DNA of 64,000 nucleotides from Chryseobacterium sp. MYb7 (lineage in GTDB: Bacteria > Bacteroidota > Bacteroidia > Flavobacteriales > Weeksellaceae): the NCBI RefSeq assembly GCF_002979455.1, contig NZ_PCOU01000002.1, positions 62,001-126,000 of the forward strand, read 5' to 3'. The translations under genes were made by a program, and so were the position numbers. Positions within the stretch are counted from its first letter, which is position 1. Each line of letters begins with the position of its first letter. Shown here piece by piece: positions 8,881 through 15,986 of this stretch. The notes beneath the pieces were generated by a model. That model made no database searches and had not been told where the DNA came from. It saw only the letters and a list, made by a program, of their open reading frames with translations.

Positions 8881-9351
8881 CTAGCGGACAAGAAGATAGA
8901 TTCCAACACCAATGGCAGTATAGGCTGTCACCGTAAGAATATCTGCAATGGGTTGTGAGAAACGTTTTTCTGCAATTTTTTCGCTGTTGATCTGGTTCTT
9001 ATGGAACTTCAGACTTGTTTTAGCATTGCGAACAGGATGGGCTACCAGGCTGTCGCTTTCCCATCGGTCAACGATTACTTTATAACTCTTACCATTGACC
9101 TCAATTTTAACATTCTTACCAGGGGCAAGCTTCTCCTGAACATTCACCGGAGTAGGTGCCTGTACTGCATTCAGGTTTTGAGGTGCCGCTCCTGTACTGT
9201 TCATTTGCGGGGAAGCAGTATTGGCAGGAGCTGTATTGTTTTTAGGATCTTGCTTGTTGTTGGCTGCCGGATCTACTGGCTTTTTTACCTGATAGGTATA
9301 GCAGCTGGTAAGGGAAAATAAGATAATGATGAGATAAAAATTCTTTCGCAT
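8881..9351 (-). CDS. Putative lipoprotein
   Basis: The 156-residue protein opens with a lipoprotein signal and lipobox (LFSLTSC, Cys at residue 17). Next comes a long Asn/Pro/Ala/Gln-rich low-complexity stretch (residues about 22-75), then a small folded part (APGKNVKIEVNGKSYKVIVDRW...) and a C-terminal hydrophobic segment (ILTVTAYTAIGVGIYLLV). Lipid anchoring plus a C-terminal membrane segment is unusual and suggests envelope localisation. No known family recognised. The gene stands alone, with repeats on both sides. Confidence 0.7.
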   Translation of the reverse strand: MRKNFYLIIILFSLTSCYTYQVKKPVDPAANNKQDPKNNTAPANTASPQMNSTGAAPQNLNAVQAPTPVNVQEKLAPGKNVKIEVNGKSYKVIVDRWESDSLVAHPVRNAKTSLKFHKNQINSEKIAEKRFSQPIADILTVTAYTAIGVGIYLLVR

Positions 9352-9465
9352 GAACCAAATTTAAGAATTAAACGGAATATTTAGAAGTTTCTTTTGAAAG
9401 ATGATGTTTTTTTTGAAATTTCTGGGGAATGTTTTGGCTTTGAAGCTATGAAAAATGATTCTTTT

Positions 9466-9508
9466 AAAAATACTCCGAAATTGGGAGACTTTGGAAAGGG
9501 GAGATGTT
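9466..9508. repeat. Dispersed REP-like element, copy 2
   Basis: TTTAAAAATACTCCGAAATT followed by GGGAGACTTTGGAAAGGGGA matches the copies at 8836, 29784 and 31945 in order and orientation. It lies just outside the 3' end of the defence-like gene block. Confidence 0.5.
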
Positions 9509-9513
9509 GGTTG

Positions 9514-9550
9514 ATATCCTTGTCAAGGTTTTAAACCTTGACAAGGATAT
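9514..9550. repeat. 37-bp perfect palindrome
   Basis: The 18-nt arm ATATCCTTGTCAAGGTTT (9514-9531) is followed by a single T and its exact reverse complement (9533-9550). Neither side has a T-rich tail, so it is not a typical terminator. It may be a cruciform or a dispersed flavobacterial repeat. Confidence 0.75.
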
Positions 9551-9591
9551 TTATATTGTTGCTTTTAGAATGTTTGATTTTAATATTGAAA

Positions 9592-9613
9592 CCACACGAA
9601 AGGATTCGTGCGG
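9592..9613. repeat. Short hairpin CCACACGAA/TTCGTGCGG
   Basis: Nine-base arms with one mismatch around a 4-nt loop, followed by a G-rich tail. It lies in the repeat-dense gap before the defence-like block. No function assigned. Confidence 0.45.
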
Positions 9614-9730
9614 TAGCGGGGGGATTTAAATAATTACTTAATAGCAGGCAAATATTCCGTAGAAATAAAATTTTATTTATTCTTAACATTTATACAAGTT
9701 TAATCATTTATTTTACATTATGATACTATT

Positions 9731-10744
9731 CTATAATAAATTAATAAGTAAGTTTTTTAACTCTTCTCTAATTGATTGATAGTATGATTGCAGTCTTTGC
9801 TTATCAAAATAGATATAAATATCTTCATCATTCATTTTATCTTTAATATGGAGTAAAGTATTTTGACCTTTTGGAAAATTTTTAATATGATTCTCAATTT
9901 TTAATATTGAGTATTGTAATAGCAGTTGCTGATCCCAAGCCCCGTGTTCATTTTTTAATACTTGTAGTAATTGGCTTGAGGTGTAGTATGATGCTGCTTC
10001 TAAATTAATCTCATATGGTAAGGCGGTAACTGTTTTAACTCTGTAATCTAATATAGAATAGATTTCATCGTCAGAATAGTTCTCTCCTTTTATTAATCCT
10101 TTGATTTCTCTTTCACAAAACTTTTTTAATTTAGTAATATCAAATTTCTTGCTTACATTTAGCAACTGAACTATGATTTTTGATAGTGGAATACTATCAT
10201 CTAGAATTTCGAGTAAGTGTTTATTAATAATTTCTTCAAAGGAAATGTATTCTGTAGATAGAGAGTTTAACCAGTTATTAATGTGAATAATTTCTGATGC
10301 ATTGGCCTCATCATTGCTTGAATTTCTTCTAAAATATACCATGCCAGGCTGTAATCCTTTTAGTTTTACTGTAGGAGTAATAGGTCTTTCATACTTTTTA
10401 ATAGGAAATTCAATAATGCCAAATAACATATTTTTGTAAAGGAAAGAATAATATCTAAAGGTTGGTATTGGAAAGACATTGACTTTAACTTTTTGTTGAA
10501 GAATACTGTCATCTGTAATTTGCGTGATACCTTTTAATTCTATTTTTTTATTATTTTCTTCAATCCCGATAATGATATATGATGTTTCATTTCTGATGGT
10601 ATTGGAAAATGATATAATATCCTTTATAAATTCAGATTTTTTAGGTTCTGGTGCATTACTTGAAAAATCATATTCTGATCTTTTAAAATCCAGAATATCT
10701 GATTCACTTTGCTTAATTAGTTTTTCAAAAATTTCCGTAGTCAT
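9731..10744 (-). CDS. AlbA_2 (Schlafen-type) protein with AbiTii-like C-terminal part
   Basis: From the ATG at 10744 the protein has 337 residues; a start at 10774 would add ten. Residues 1 to about 160 look like an AlbA_2/Schlafen DNA-binding domain: 'SESDILDFKRSEYD', then 'KSEFIKDIISFSNT', 'YIIIGIEE' and 'GMVYFRRNSSNDEA'. Residues about 165-230 (ILDDSIPLSKIIVQLL...LKKFCEREIKGL) resemble the AbiTii abortive-infection domain, which has the pattern 'slsdlLrKa...lA..L....eW...EL.GY'. The last 100 residues are unassigned. It is transcribed after the Shedu-like gene and XRE regulator. A role in phage defence is inferred from domains and neighbours. Confidence 0.6.
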   Translation of the reverse strand: MTTEIFEKLIKQSESDILDFKRSEYDFSSNAPEPKKSEFIKDIISFSNTIRNETSYIIIGIEENNKKIELKGITQITDDSILQQKVKVNVFPIPTFRYYSFLYKNMLFGIIEFPIKKYERPITPTVKLKGLQPGMVYFRRNSSNDEANASEIIHINNWLNSLSTEYISFEEIINKHLLEILDDSIPLSKIIVQLLNVSKKFDITKLKKFCEREIKGLIKGENYSDDEIYSILDYRVKTVTALPYEINLEAASYYTSSQLLQVLKNEHGAWDQQLLLQYSILKIENHIKNFPKGQNTLLHIKDKMNDEDIYIYFDKQRLQSYYQSIREELKNLLINLL

Positions 10745-11009
10745 ATTATTTTTAGCAATAGTACTTATTTTCAAATATATGTAATTAATTCAATTCTGAT
10801 TTAGTTTGTTTTAATCCTAAATAATAATTTTAGTGAAATATTCCCATATTATTAAACTATATTCCGGCCAATTTTCCTTGAATTTCAGAGTAGAATTGAT
10901 GGATTTATATTTTTGTTTTTAGAATGTTAATTTATAATGCTAAGAATCAGAAAGTATTTATATGATAGGGGAATTAATTCTGCATTATGTAAACATTTTT
11001 TATGTATTT

Positions 11010-11795
11010 CTAGTAATTTCCAGATTTTATTAAAAATTTTGCCTCTTCCAAGAGCTTGTCATAGTGAGTTAAAATAATATTTTGTTTAGATAATTCTCTT
11101 ACTTTACGATATGTTTTTTCTTTGTAGTTTTCTCTTCTCCCTGCAACTACGCAATATATAAATCTGGTTGAGTCATAATCATTAAATTCATCTGGTAGAG
11201 TTTTATATTTATTATTAAATCTTTTTAAGTTACTTGAAAATGATTGGAAATTTTTATCCATCCAAATTTTCCAATCATCAATTTGATTTAGGCCTTTTCT
11301 TATAGTTGTTCCAAAATCTCCATCAGAAATTGTTATATTATTATATATATTTTCAAATTCAATCAATAGAAAATGATAGCCATGAGAATTTTTACCAATA
11401 ATTAAATAATCACAGACATGATGGGGTGGTAATTCAAACTCTTTAAAAATATATCTGTCATGATGTCCAAATAGAGTAAAGTTTTTTAAAATTGATGTTG
11501 CAATAAAAAGTTTATTATTAGAAATGAAATTTAATATATCTCTTTCTGTACTATTTTTATTATCAATTATTAATTTTAAATCATCAAGATATTTATTATA
11601 TTCAATATGATGATTTTTTAGATCGAAATCACTAAGAAAATTATCAGGAAAATATGAGTCAGTATACCATAAAAATGGATTATCATTCGTTATTTTACAC
11701 CAAGCTTCAATATCAATTTCATAGGAACTTGTGATTTTTTTAAATTCTTTGAATTTTTCTTTTTGTTCTAAGCTTAATTCATCAAAGTGATACAT
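11010..11795 (-). CDS. Shedu-like DUF4263 defence nuclease
   Basis: The 261-residue protein matches the C-terminal nuclease region of Shedu/SduA (DUF4263). It has 'ILNFISNNKLFIA' (residues about 86-98), then 'GHHDRYIFKEFELPP...CDYLIIG', the core strand 'FLLIEFEN', 'SDGDFGTTIRKGLNQIDDW' and a final 'YCVVAGRREN...KQNIILTHYDKLLEE'. In many family members the core reads VEIKxP or VELExP; here it is IEFEN, so the PD-(D/E)xK lysine is replaced, as in one branch of the family. Shedu proteins nick or degrade invading DNA. The long N-terminal sensing region of some homologues is absent. It lies between the XRE gene and the AlbA_2 gene. Confidence 0.75.
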   Translation of the reverse strand: MYHFDELSLEQKEKFKEFKKITSSYEIDIEAWCKITNDNPFLWYTDSYFPDNFLSDFDLKNHHIEYNKYLDDLKLIIDNKNSTERDILNFISNNKLFIATSILKNFTLFGHHDRYIFKEFELPPHHVCDYLIIGKNSHGYHFLLIEFENIYNNITISDGDFGTTIRKGLNQIDDWKIWMDKNFQSFSSNLKRFNNKYKTLPDEFNDYDSTRFIYCVVAGRRENYKEKTYRKVRELSKQNIILTHYDKLLEEAKFLIKSGNY

Positions 11796-11871
11796 ATTAT
11801 TGGTATTGAATTGTACATAACTTTCAAATATACAAAATACATTATTTAGTAACTTTACTGTTTTCCGTAAG

Positions 11872-11895
11872 AATAAATCCCAACTTTCGTCAGGA
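11872..11895 (-). terminator. Hairpin terminator overlapping the XRE stop codon
   Basis: On the minus strand TCCTGAC-GAAA-GTTGGGA forms a 7-bp stem with a GAAA tetraloop, followed by TTTATTC. The stop codon TGA lies inside the stem. The same hairpin follows the XRE gene of the second cassette (31000-31024). The T tract is weaker here, so read-through into the downstream defence genes is possible. Confidence 0.6.
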
Positions 11896-12171
11896 TTTGT
11901 TTGATAGTTTAATGTATTTTTTCATATCAAAATCAAAGAGCTCTTGTATTGTGACATTAAGTTCTTTGCTTATTATAAGTAAGGTATCATATCGTGGATT
12001 AGTATTTCCTCTTTCCAATTCTCCTATTGTCTTTTTTGCATGTCCGGTTCTTAATCCCAGTTCTTCTTGTGAGATAGGTTTATTAGTCTCTGGGTTTATA
12101 ACTTTCTTTCTTAATTCAGAAATTCTATAACCAAGAGCTTTTTTACAGTTATTAAGTTCAATATCATTCAT
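11890..12171 (-). CDS. XRE-family HTH regulator
   Basis: The 93-residue protein is almost entirely a Cro/C1-type HTH: LGYRISELRKKV, then ISQEELGLRTGHAKKTIGELERGNTNPRYDTLLIISKEL, ending in QELFDF. It is divergent from the 177-aa gene at 12267, with an inverted repeat in between at 12206-12225 that is a likely operator. Downstream on its strand lie the Shedu-like and AlbA_2/AbiTii-like genes, so it may be the autoregulator of a defence operon. Confidence 0.88.
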   Translation of the reverse strand: MNDIELNNCKKALGYRISELRKKVINPETNKPISQEELGLRTGHAKKTIGELERGNTNPRYDTLLIISKELNVTIQELFDFDMKKYIKLSNKS

Positions 12172-12205
12172 TAACTGTAAAATTCTAAGATTAGAGTTAA
12201 AATTT

Positions 12206-12225
12206 AGGATACTTATATGTATCCT
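12206..12225. promoter_or_regulatory. Candidate operator: inverted repeat AGGATAC-6-GTATCCT
   Basis: Seven-base arms AGGATAC and GTATCCT flank TTATAT in the 95-bp gap between the divergent XRE gene and the 177-aa gene. Counting back from a -7-like box TACTTTTA (12242-12249), the -33 position of the plus-strand promoter falls inside this repeat, as expected for repression. Confidence 0.6.
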
Positions 12226-12266
12226 TTTTGTTTTTTTTTATTACTTTTATAAAAAAATACAAACAC

Positions 12267-12800
12267 ATGAAAAAAAGCAGAACAAACTTTGAAACCCGTT
12301 TTTGGGCAGTTGATAAGAAGCGTTCCGGATTACAGCTGATAGAGACCTTCTTCCAGTTCAATGATCTGACAGCATCTAAAGAGATGTTAAACAACATTAT
12401 GAATTATGCCATCAAGAGAAATAGCTGGATTGATGAAGACCCGTCTGTGATCTATCAGTTTCATCAGGCGGTGCGGTCTTTTGTGCGTGCCGGTTATCTC
12501 ATTCATCTGAAGGAAAAGAAACGGATTGCCCATGCTCATTTAGAAAATCCTTCTCCATGGGTTCTTGGCTTGCTTTCGGAGAAAGAATACCAAAATCCTC
12601 TGTTGGTTTTTAAAAAAGCATTCAAAGAATACAGTGTCAAGGAGTTTGATTATTTTATGTCCGGTATTGTCTATTTCTCAATGGTAATGTATGATAATCT
12701 GCCGGAAAGAAATATCGTCAATCCCTACATCCATCTGACCAAAATGCTGGATGCTGCCCACCTGATTCTTGAAAGGAGAGGGAAGAGAGTTGTGGAGTAG
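12267..12800 (+). CDS. Conserved protein of unknown function, cassette paralogue 1
   Basis: With the ATG at 12267 the protein has 177 residues. The upstream extension to 12228 has no match in the paralogue and is dropped. It is clearly homologous to 31349-31903 along its length: FWA..K.SGLQL.ETFFQFN, NIMNYA.KRNSWI.EDP, SPWVLGLLSEKEY.NPLLVF, EFDYFMSGIVYFSM and LPERNI..PYIH. The sequence looks alpha-helical, with no signal peptide, membrane segment or catalytic motif. The leaders are also conserved (TTTATAAAAAAATACAAAC before the ATG). I do not recognise the family. Its fixed position divergent from an XRE gene with different cargo suggests a partner or regulator of cassette genes. Confidence 0.8.
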   Translation: MKKSRTNFETRFWAVDKKRSGLQLIETFFQFNDLTASKEMLNNIMNYAIKRNSWIDEDPSVIYQFHQAVRSFVRAGYLIHLKEKKRIAHAHLENPSPWVLGLLSEKEYQNPLLVFKKAFKEYSVKEFDYFMSGIVYFSMVMYDNLPERNIVNPYIHLTKMLDAAHLILERRGKRVVE

Positions 12801-12873
12801 GAGGTTGGAAGATGGAAGTTATTATGAGTCGTGGTGACGGGTGGTTGGTATGATAATATCTTGATTCCAACGC

Positions 12874-12949
12874 TGTCATTCTGAATGAAATGGAATGTAA
12901 TGAAGAATCTCAAATATTTCAGAGAGATTCTTCCTTCGTCAGAATGACA
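12874..12949. repeat. Miniature inverted-repeat element, about 76 bp
   Basis: The ends TGTCATTCTGA and TCAGAATGACA are exact inverted repeats. The interior contains a nested hairpin GAAGAATCTC...GAGATTCTTC. A second copy lacking the left end lies at 13171-13228. It is too short to code. Confidence 0.65.
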
Positions 12950-12967
12950 ATGCTGGGCTAAGGTTTT

Positions 12968-13137
12968 TTAACGCAAAGGTTTACTATTAACATTGTTCTA
13001 TTACAAGGGAGCAAAGGTGGAATCAATTTCATTGATTTTTCTAAGCGGACGCATAGCCATGTGGCTTCATCTGCGACTTTGTCGCCCTCTTAGCTCCCTT
13101 AAAGATAAAACGGTTTGAACTTGATCTTTGCGTTTTA
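12968..13137. repeat. MITE-like element, copy A (TTAACGCAAAG ends)
   Basis: The 170-bp unit starts TTAACGCAAAG and ends CTTTGCGTTTTAA, forming terminal inverted repeats. It is nearly identical to 13241-13413. It contains no open frame and probably needs a transposase in trans. The adjacent 76-bp element is duplicated with it. Confidence 0.65.
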
Positions 13138-13170
13138 AAGAAATAAAAGTCTGCAAACATAGCTCAGGAA

Positions 13171-13228
13171 TGTAGTGAAGAATCTTATATATTTTAAAGA
13201 GATTCTTCCTTCGTCAGAATGACAGTGT
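13171..13228. repeat. Truncated copy of the 76-bp inverted-repeat element
   Basis: Matches the right part of 12874-12949 (AAGAATCTTATATATTTTAA followed by AGAGATTCTTCCTTCGTCAG), including the right end, but the left end TGTCATTCTG is missing. Confidence 0.55.
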
Positions 13229-13240
13229 TAAGCTAAAAAT

Positions 13241-13413
13241 TTAACGCAAAGGTTTACTATTATCATTATCCTATTACAAGGGAGCAAAGGTGGAATCAAT
13301 TTCATTGATTTTTCTAAGCGGACGCATAGCCATGTGGCTTCATCTGCGACTTTGTCGCCCTCTTAGCTCCCTTAAAGATAAAACGGTTTGAACTTGATCT
13401 TTGCGTTTTTAAA
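13241..13413. repeat. MITE-like element, copy B
   Basis: A near-exact second copy of 12968-13137, starting TTAACGCAAAG and ending CTTTGCGTTTTTAA. Together with the 58-bp truncated element before it, it forms a tandem duplication with a period of about 273 bp. Confidence 0.65.
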
Positions 13414-13473
13414 GAAATAAAAGGCCTCCTTCATTCAATTGAGAAAAAACTCAGTCAGTATCAATCTAATTTT

Positions 13474-13481
13474 TATATTTG
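13474..13481 (+). promoter_or_regulatory. -7 box upstream of the AraC gene
   Basis: TATATTTG matches TAnnTTTG, 87 bp before the ATG at 13568. No good -33 box is seen at the usual spacing. Confidence 0.4.
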
Positions 13482-13567
13482 CACATCTTGGGGGATAACC
13501 AAAATATGGAAAAACCCCAATAAAAAAGACTAAAAATAAAATAACCAAAAACAAAGAAGAATCAGGA

Positions 13568-14707
13568 ATGGATAAGAGTAATTTATTAATTATTGTGGCT
13601 TCGGTTTCCGTATTCATTTCAGTGCTTCTTGCTATTTTCCTTGTTACCGTAGAGACAAAACATAAAGTAAGCAATAGGTTGTTTGCTGTTTTTCTGATCA
13701 TCAATGCTATCGATATTAGCGAACCATTGTTTAATATGATGGTTGATGGGCCCTCTAACCTTGGAATGCTTAGAAATACATTTGCTTACCTGCAAATTCC
13801 GGTTTTTTATCTCTATGTCTTATCTGTTTGCTATTCCGATTTCAAACTTAGGCCTCAATATATCCTGCATGCGCTTCCGTTTTTAATTGCTAATCTGGCT
13901 TTAGTGCCTCGTTTTTATGGGGTAGATACAGCTGCAAAAATCAGCTTTATTCAAAATCGCCAAAGCATGATAGAATTGCAGTTTAATCATATCCTGATTC
14001 ATGTTCAGATGATTGCGTATTTCGTTGGTGTTTTCAGGGTATTAAGAAAATCAAAGACGCTTTATCTTGAAAATTATGCAGGGAAAAGTATAAATTCTTA
14101 CAATTGGCTCTTCCAGTTTACGATTGTTTTGTGCATTGTATATGCTATAGCTCTTTTGAAAAATATTTTTAAGTTTTCAGATTATCCCTATATTTCTGAG
14201 TGGATGAAGGTTGGGCTTTTATTACTGTCGCTCTTTATTATTTGCTGGTATCTTTTCAAAGCATTAAATAATCCGGAGCTGTTCAGAAACGTTGATTCAA
14301 AATTAAAACTGGTGTCTGAGATTATTTCAGAGGAGAAAAACAGTGATGAATCAGTGTCCAGTAACAAGGAATATAATGAAGAGCTTTTGAGGTTAAAAAA
14401 TTATATGATTGAGAAAAAACCTTTTCTTAATTCCTCACTTACCATTCAGGATGTTTCCAGTGAAATACAAATTCCTGTCCGGGATTTATCTCTTTTGATC
14501 AACCACCAATTAGGCCAGCATTTTTATGATTTTATAAATACCTATCGGATAGAAAATGCGATGAATATTTTAAAAGATGCTACAAAAAGCAAGGTGACGA
14601 TCCTTGAAATTCTATATGAAGTGGGTTTTAATTCAAAATCATCCTTTAATACTGCCTTTAAAAAACATACCGGGAATACGCCAACTTATTACCGTAAGAA
14701 TTTGTAA
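13568..14707 (+). CDS. Membrane-anchored AraC-family regulator (module copy 1)
   Basis: The 379-residue protein has about seven transmembrane helices in residues 5-235 (7TM-type sensing region), a charged linker, and a C-terminal AraC HTH (residues about 270-379) with LTIQDVSSEIQIPVRDLSLL and EVGFNSKSSFNTAFKKHTG. It is strongly paralogous to the gene at 27317-28441 (shared LLAIFLVTV, RLFA.FLIINAIDIS, YLYV..VCYSDF). A serine hydrolase follows on the same strand, as in the other copy, so a membrane-sensed signal may control hydrolase expression. The signal is unknown. Confidence 0.9.
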   Translation: MDKSNLLIIVASVSVFISVLLAIFLVTVETKHKVSNRLFAVFLIINAIDISEPLFNMMVDGPSNLGMLRNTFAYLQIPVFYLYVLSVCYSDFKLRPQYILHALPFLIANLALVPRFYGVDTAAKISFIQNRQSMIELQFNHILIHVQMIAYFVGVFRVLRKSKTLYLENYAGKSINSYNWLFQFTIVLCIVYAIALLKNIFKFSDYPYISEWMKVGLLLLSLFIICWYLFKALNNPELFRNVDSKLKLVSEIISEEKNSDESVSSNKEYNEELLRLKNYMIEKKPFLNSSLTIQDVSSEIQIPVRDLSLLINHQLGQHFYDFINTYRIENAMNILKDATKSKVTILEILYEVGFNSKSSFNTAFKKHTGNTPTYYRKNL

Positions 14708-14862
14708 TACAGTTGTTTGTAATTACTCGTACTCTTTTTTTGAAAGATTCTAACCTATTTTTCTGAGCAAATGGGATCGATTACTTTTATTCGGTCGCAT
14801 AGCTTCAGCGTCTTCCACATCTTTGTATCGAAATAAATTTTTAACATTTAAAAAACGATACA

Positions 14863-15921
14863 ATGAAAACTTCATTCTCACTTTTAGCAGTACTTTTATT
14901 CATCAGCAGCTTTTCTTTTGGGCAAAAATTTTCCACCAAGATTGATTCTATCATACAGGATAATTATAAAAAAAATCCTAATGTTGGGATCAGTGTTGGC
15001 TTCATCAGTAACAACGAAGAATATTATACTGCATATGGTAATCTGAATGCGGAAAGCCAGACTAAAATTGACAAAAATTCTCTATTCGAAATTGCATCAA
15101 TCACTAAAATTTTAACCTCAAATTTAATTGCTCAGGCAGTTATTGACCATAAAATAAAACTGGATGATTATATAGACAGCTACCTTCCGAAGGAATATGT
15201 ATTGAACCAGAATCTTAAAAACAAAATCAGAGTTTCAGATCTCGCATCCCATCAATCTGGTTTACCTGACATCGATTTTCCAAAATTGATTGAGCAGAAT
15301 CCACAGCAGCCAGTAAGCGGTGTTACTCAAAATACATTGAGCTCAATTATCAATAACTGCAGTGAGCTGAAAGATTATGGTAAATACCGATATTCTACCA
15401 TTGGCTATACTTTGCTGGGACAGATTCTGGAAAAAATATATGGTAAAAGCTATGATGTCATTATCAGAGATCAACTTATTCAGCCGTTGAAAATGACAAC
15501 TACATTCACTAAAGATTTTAATGTGAAAAACAGAACAACGGCTCACAATCCGGAAGGAGGAATTCAGGAATTCTTCAATTGGAATATTACAGCACCTGCA
15601 GGATTAGTGAAATCTAATGCGGTTGATATGGTTAAGTTTCTAAAAGCTGTATTAAATAATAGAACCAGAGTAGGGCAGGCTGCCATCATTGAGGAAAAAA
15701 TCTTTTATAAAGATGAAAAAAGAGAAATGGGGCTAGGTTTAGGAATCTCAACAGATGATAAAAATACAATTTATTATAAATCAGGAGATTCTATGGGGCA
15801 GTCTTCCATTATATGTTACAACAGAGCAAAAAAATGGGGGTTCATTATCCTTCTTGATCAGAGAAACTCAAAAATGAGACAGGATCTGATGAACAAAATT
15901 TATGATACTGTTCTGAAATAA
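14863..15921 (+). CDS. Serine hydrolase, class C beta-lactamase fold (module copy 1)
   Basis: The 352-residue exported protein (signal peptide ending SFSFGQ) has the SxxK motif as SITK (residues about 79-82) and a tyrosine motif in the YRYSTIGYTLLG region, where penicillin-binding relatives have YxN. A KSGDSMG stretch near residue 306 takes the place of the KTG/HxG box. Family members act as periplasmic esterases, D-aminopeptidases or beta-lactamases; this sequence does not separate these. It follows the membrane AraC gene by 155 bp, and an S41 peptidase follows it by 65 bp. Confidence 0.85.
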   Translation: MKTSFSLLAVLLFISSFSFGQKFSTKIDSIIQDNYKKNPNVGISVGFISNNEEYYTAYGNLNAESQTKIDKNSLFEIASITKILTSNLIAQAVIDHKIKLDDYIDSYLPKEYVLNQNLKNKIRVSDLASHQSGLPDIDFPKLIEQNPQQPVSGVTQNTLSSIINNCSELKDYGKYRYSTIGYTLLGQILEKIYGKSYDVIIRDQLIQPLKMTTTFTKDFNVKNRTTAHNPEGGIQEFFNWNITAPAGLVKSNAVDMVKFLKAVLNNRTRVGQAAIIEEKIFYKDEKREMGLGLGISTDDKNTIYYKSGDSMGQSSIICYNRAKKWGFIILLDQRNSKMRQDLMNKIYDTVLK

Positions 15922-15986
15922 ATACAAATAATAAGTCTTTTACCACCAAAGAGTATCCCGGTTTATTAAAATAAATACCAATTTCC

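Noticed and set aside
8721..8936. 71-aa plus-strand frame over the GC-rich array
   Set aside because: It is made of the repeat units themselves and the REP element, and it overlaps the lipoprotein stop; no coding evidence.
11872..11895. Sequence shared with 31000-31024 as an attachment site of the cassettes
   Set aside because: It forms a 7-bp stem with a GAAA loop followed by T residues on the HTH-gene strand, so a common terminator explains it better.
12801..13567. A coding gene or phage remnant between the 177-aa gene and the AraC gene
   Set aside because: All sequence here is explained by inverted-repeat elements and the AraC promoter region; no frame is supported.
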